Source: Novosphingobium sp. UBA6722 | Lineage (GTDB): Bacteria > Pseudomonadota > Alphaproteobacteria > Sphingomonadales > Sphingomonadaceae | Assembly: GCA_002454125.1 (NCBI GenBank) | Contig: DKII01000022.1 | Coordinates: 5,501 to 13,370, forward strand | DNA: 7,870 bases | Reading direction: 5' to 3' | Part shown: positions 5,955 to 7,870 of the stretch, piece by piece | Layout of the letters: each line of letters begins with the position of its first letter | Numbering within the stretch: the first letter of the stretch is position 1 | Position numbers and translations under genes: made by a program | Notes under the pieces: model-generated | The model's database searches: none | The model's input: the letters and a program-made list of their open reading frames with translations, nothing else | What the model was told of the DNA's origin: nothing

Positions 5955-7162
5955 GCGGGCGGCGCGATCTCGTCATCCTGGGCGGCGGCCTGGTCGGGAT
6001 GACGCTGGCCCTCGCCGCTGCGCGGCAGGGGATCACCAGCCACGTGGTCGACAAGGCTACGCCCGAGCAGCTGACGGCCGAAGGGGCCGACGGCCGCGCC
6101 TCGGCGATCTCCACCGCCAGCTGGAACCTGTTTGCCAATATCGGCCTGGCTGACCAGCTCGCCCCGCTCGGCTGCCCGATCGCCGCAATTGCGGTGACCG
6201 ACCAGATGAAGCCGGGCCGGATCGATTTCCAGCCGGGCGCGGAGGACGGCTCGCTCGGCCGGATGTATGCCAACCGCGATATCCGCACTGCGCTGTTCGA
6301 GGCAGCCAAGGCCGAACCGGCCATTGCCTGGCACGCCGGGACCGAGCCAGTGGAGCGCGAGCGCGGCGAACACGGCGTGCGGGTGGTGCTGGACAATGGC
6401 GAGGAACTGACCGGCAGCCTGCTGATCGCCGCCGAGGGCCGCAAGTCCCCAACTCGCGACGAAGCCGGCCTCGCCACCGCCAAGTGGGACTATCACCACC
6501 GCGCGATCGTGACGGCGCTCTATCACGAAAAGAGCCACGAGAACGTCGCCTGGGAAATCTTCTATCCGGCTGGCCCGTTCGCCTTACTGCCGCTGCTGGA
6601 TGACAATGGCCGGCACCGCTCGGCTCTGGTCTGGACCGTGGCGGAAAAGGATGCCGCCGGCGTGCTGGCCATGCCCGAGGCGCTGTTCCTGGGTGAGGTT
6701 CACCGCCACATGGGCGGGATGTTCGGTGCGCTGGAACTGGCCGCGCCGCGGATGTCCTATCCGCTCAACTTCCATCGCGCGCCGCGGATTGTCGAGCAGC
6801 GCCTGGCGCTGATCGGCGATGCCGCGCACGGCATCCATCCGATCGCCGGGCAGGGCCTCAACCTGGGCCTGCGCGATGTCGGCGCGCTGGTCGAGGTGCT
6901 GGCTGATGGCATGCGGCTGGGGCTGGAGCCGGGCGATGCCCAGCTGCTGGCGCGTTATGAGCGCTGGCGCTCGGTTGACAGCTTCTCGGTCGGGTTCGCC
7001 ACTGATGCGATCAACCGGCTGTTCGCGATCCCTGGCCGCCTGCCCAGCGCGGTCCGCCGCCTTGGCATGGGCGCGGTCCAGCGTTCGGGCTGGCTGAAGC
7101 GCTTCTTCATGGACGAAGCGCGCGGCATGTCGGGCGATCTGCCGGCGCTGCTGCGGGCCTAG
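5951..7162 (+). CDS. ubiH: FAD-dependent ubiquinone-biosynthesis hydroxylase, UbiH/COQ6 family
   Basis: This 403-residue flavoprotein monooxygenase probably adds a hydroxyl to the aromatic ring of a ubiquinone precursor, using O2 and a reductant. The N-terminal Rossmann motif is VILGGGLVGMTLALAAARQG (GGGLVG at 11-16). DGRASAISTASWNLFANIGL (48-66) is the family signature around the flavin, and AEGRKSP (161-167) occupies the DG-motif position. GDAAHGIHPIAGQGLNLGLRD (289-309) is the second FAD-binding motif and the UbiH/COQ6 signature. Length is normal. Ring position (UbiH, UbiF, UbiL or UbiM role) cannot be assigned; alphaproteobacterial members often differ in regioselectivity from E. coli. 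The GTG start overlaps the phosphatase stop, with only a weak ribosome binding site, so coupling is likely although the functional link is unclear. The stop shares a CTAG with the convergent gene. Confidence 0.93.
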   Translation: MSGRRDLVILGGGLVGMTLALAAARQGITSHVVDKATPEQLTAEGADGRASAISTASWNLFANIGLADQLAPLGCPIAAIAVTDQMKPGRIDFQPGAEDGSLGRMYANRDIRTALFEAAKAEPAIAWHAGTEPVERERGEHGVRVVLDNGEELTGSLLIAAEGRKSPTRDEAGLATAKWDYHHRAIVTALYHEKSHENVAWEIFYPAGPFALLPLLDDNGRHRSALVWTVAEKDAAGVLAMPEALFLGEVHRHMGGMFGALELAAPRMSYPLNFHRAPRIVEQRLALIGDAAHGIHPIAGQGLNLGLRDVGALVEVLADGMRLGLEPGDAQLLARYERWRSVDSFSVGFATDAINRLFAIPGRLPSAVRRLGMGAVQRSGWLKRFFMDEARGMSGDLPALLRA

Positions 7163-7870
7163 AAGCTCGCTTCGGCTGGGCTTGGCGCTGGCGGCGCGCC
7201 GGGGCCGGGTTGCTGCACGGCGACACCGGCCGCGTCCTTGAGCTTTTCCGGCTCGAGCAGCGCCGCGGTCTCGATCAGGTCGAGCGCCTTTTGCGAGGCG
7301 GCATAGCGCCGCGCGGCATTGGCCCAGTTACCAGCTGCGCTAGCTCCCGGCAGACGCTGGACTTCGGCCAGTGCCGTCTCGACCTGGCCGCTGCGCAGCA
7401 TCAGCCGGGCGCGGTCGAGCCGGGCATCGGGCTGAGCTGAAGGCGCATCGCCGCGCCGGATCACGAACAGGCTGGAAAACTCGCGGGTAAAGCGCGCCCA
7501 GCCACCTTCGTTGGCGGGCGTGCCAAGCAAGGTCGGGGCCAGCGCTTCAAGATCGCTGCTCAGCTGGTCGATCGTTACCGGGCGCTGGGCATTGTCGATC
7601 AGCGTGGCGACCGCATTGGCCTGGGCATCGCCAAAGCGCAGCTTGAGCTGGGTTTCGAGATAGCCGAGCGGCGCCCCGCGCTCGATCGCGCGGCGGGTGG
7701 CCAGGGCGACCAGCAGGGCTTCGGCGCGGGCGGTATTGCCCTCGGTCGCGGCGGCCTGAAGGTCGAGCCGGGCAATGCGCTGTTCCAGCGCGGCGATCCG
7801 CGTGTCCATCCCGCCGGCTGCCGCAGCGAGCGAAGGGCTGGCGGCCGGGGCCGGCAGGGCACCGGCCAGC
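7159..7870 (-). CDS. Mic60/COG4223-like coiled-coil protein, C-terminal part (partial)
   Basis: About 236 residues are visible. The frame stays open to the window edge, so the Met codon at 7809 is probably internal and the true start lies outside. An Ala/Pro-rich segment is followed by a helical, heptad-like stretch (MDTRIAALEQRIARLDLQAA), then a helical C-terminal domain containing ARAEALLVALATRRAIERG, PLGYLETQLKLRFGD, FTREFSSLFVIRRGDA and RLDRARLMLRSGQVETALAEV. The end is a Pro/Ala-rich tail. This pattern resembles the alphaproteobacterial COG4223/mitofilin (Mic60) family: an N-terminal membrane helix, a periplasmic coiled coil and a helical C-terminal domain, thought to shape inner-membrane folds. 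In many Alphaproteobacteria such genes follow hemC/hemD, which would then lie beyond 7870; this is inference. The membrane anchor cannot be seen. The stop overlaps the ubiH stop in opposite orientation. Confidence 0.7.
   Translation of the reverse strand, partial: LAGALPAPAASPSLAAAAGGMDTRIAALEQRIARLDLQAAATEGNTARAEALLVALATRRAIERGAPLGYLETQLKLRFGDAQANAVATLIDNAQRPVTIDQLSSDLEALAPTLLGTPANEGGWARFTREFSSLFVIRRGDAPSAQPDARLDRARLMLRSGQVETALAEVQRLPGASAAGNWANAARRYAASQKALDLIETAALLEPEKLKDAAGVAVQQPGPGAPPAPSPAEASF

Noticed and set aside
5759..6538. - strand open frame (259 codons) across the phosphatase/ubiH junction
   Set aside because: It is the complement of two well-supported coding regions and has no motif or ribosome binding site.

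Overview
This GC-rich window, with dense, tightly packed genes, looks like chromosomal DNA of an alphaproteobacterium, most likely a sphingomonad (Sphingomonadales). The main reasons are a full-length PhoK-type periplasmic alkaline phosphatase (a type known from Sphingomonas), a cco-hemN gene order common in Alphaproteobacteria, and a Mic60/COG4223-like protein at the right edge. There are no insertion sequences, tRNAs, rRNAs or CRISPR arrays, and no gene-free stretch longer than about 140 bases.

Left block (1-1980, + strand): the 3' end of the copper-transporting ATPase gene ccoI, then ccoS, a small exported cysteine-containing protein, and hemN. Each junction is a 4-base stop/start overlap (GTGA, ATGA, ATGA), so the four genes are probably translationally coupled. 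Together they mature the high-affinity cbb3 cytochrome oxidase (copper delivery, assembly) and supply haem when oxygen is scarce.

Junction (1981-2121): a short convergent intergenic region between hemN and dsbD with more signal than its size suggests. Read on the - strand it has an FNR/FixK-type box (2094-2107), a plausible start about 41 bases downstream, a 7-bp hairpin, an unpaired C-rich linker, and a very strong intrinsic terminator (1984-2015). I interpret this as a candidate oxygen-responsive small RNA of about 76 nt. It is the most interesting item in the window.

Middle block: dsbD (2122-4155, - strand) encodes a three-part membrane thiol reductase with all three redox cysteine pairs. 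It is divergent from the phosphatase gene (4257-5954, + strand). The phosphatase stop overlaps the start of a UbiH/COQ6-family ubiquinone-biosynthesis hydroxylase (5951-7162).

Right edge: a - strand gene (7159 to beyond 7870) for a Mic60/COG4223-like coiled-coil protein converges on ubiH; the two stop codons share one CTAG palindrome. The recurring theme is respiration and the cell envelope: oxidase assembly, haem, quinone, periplasmic thiol reduction and possibly membrane architecture.
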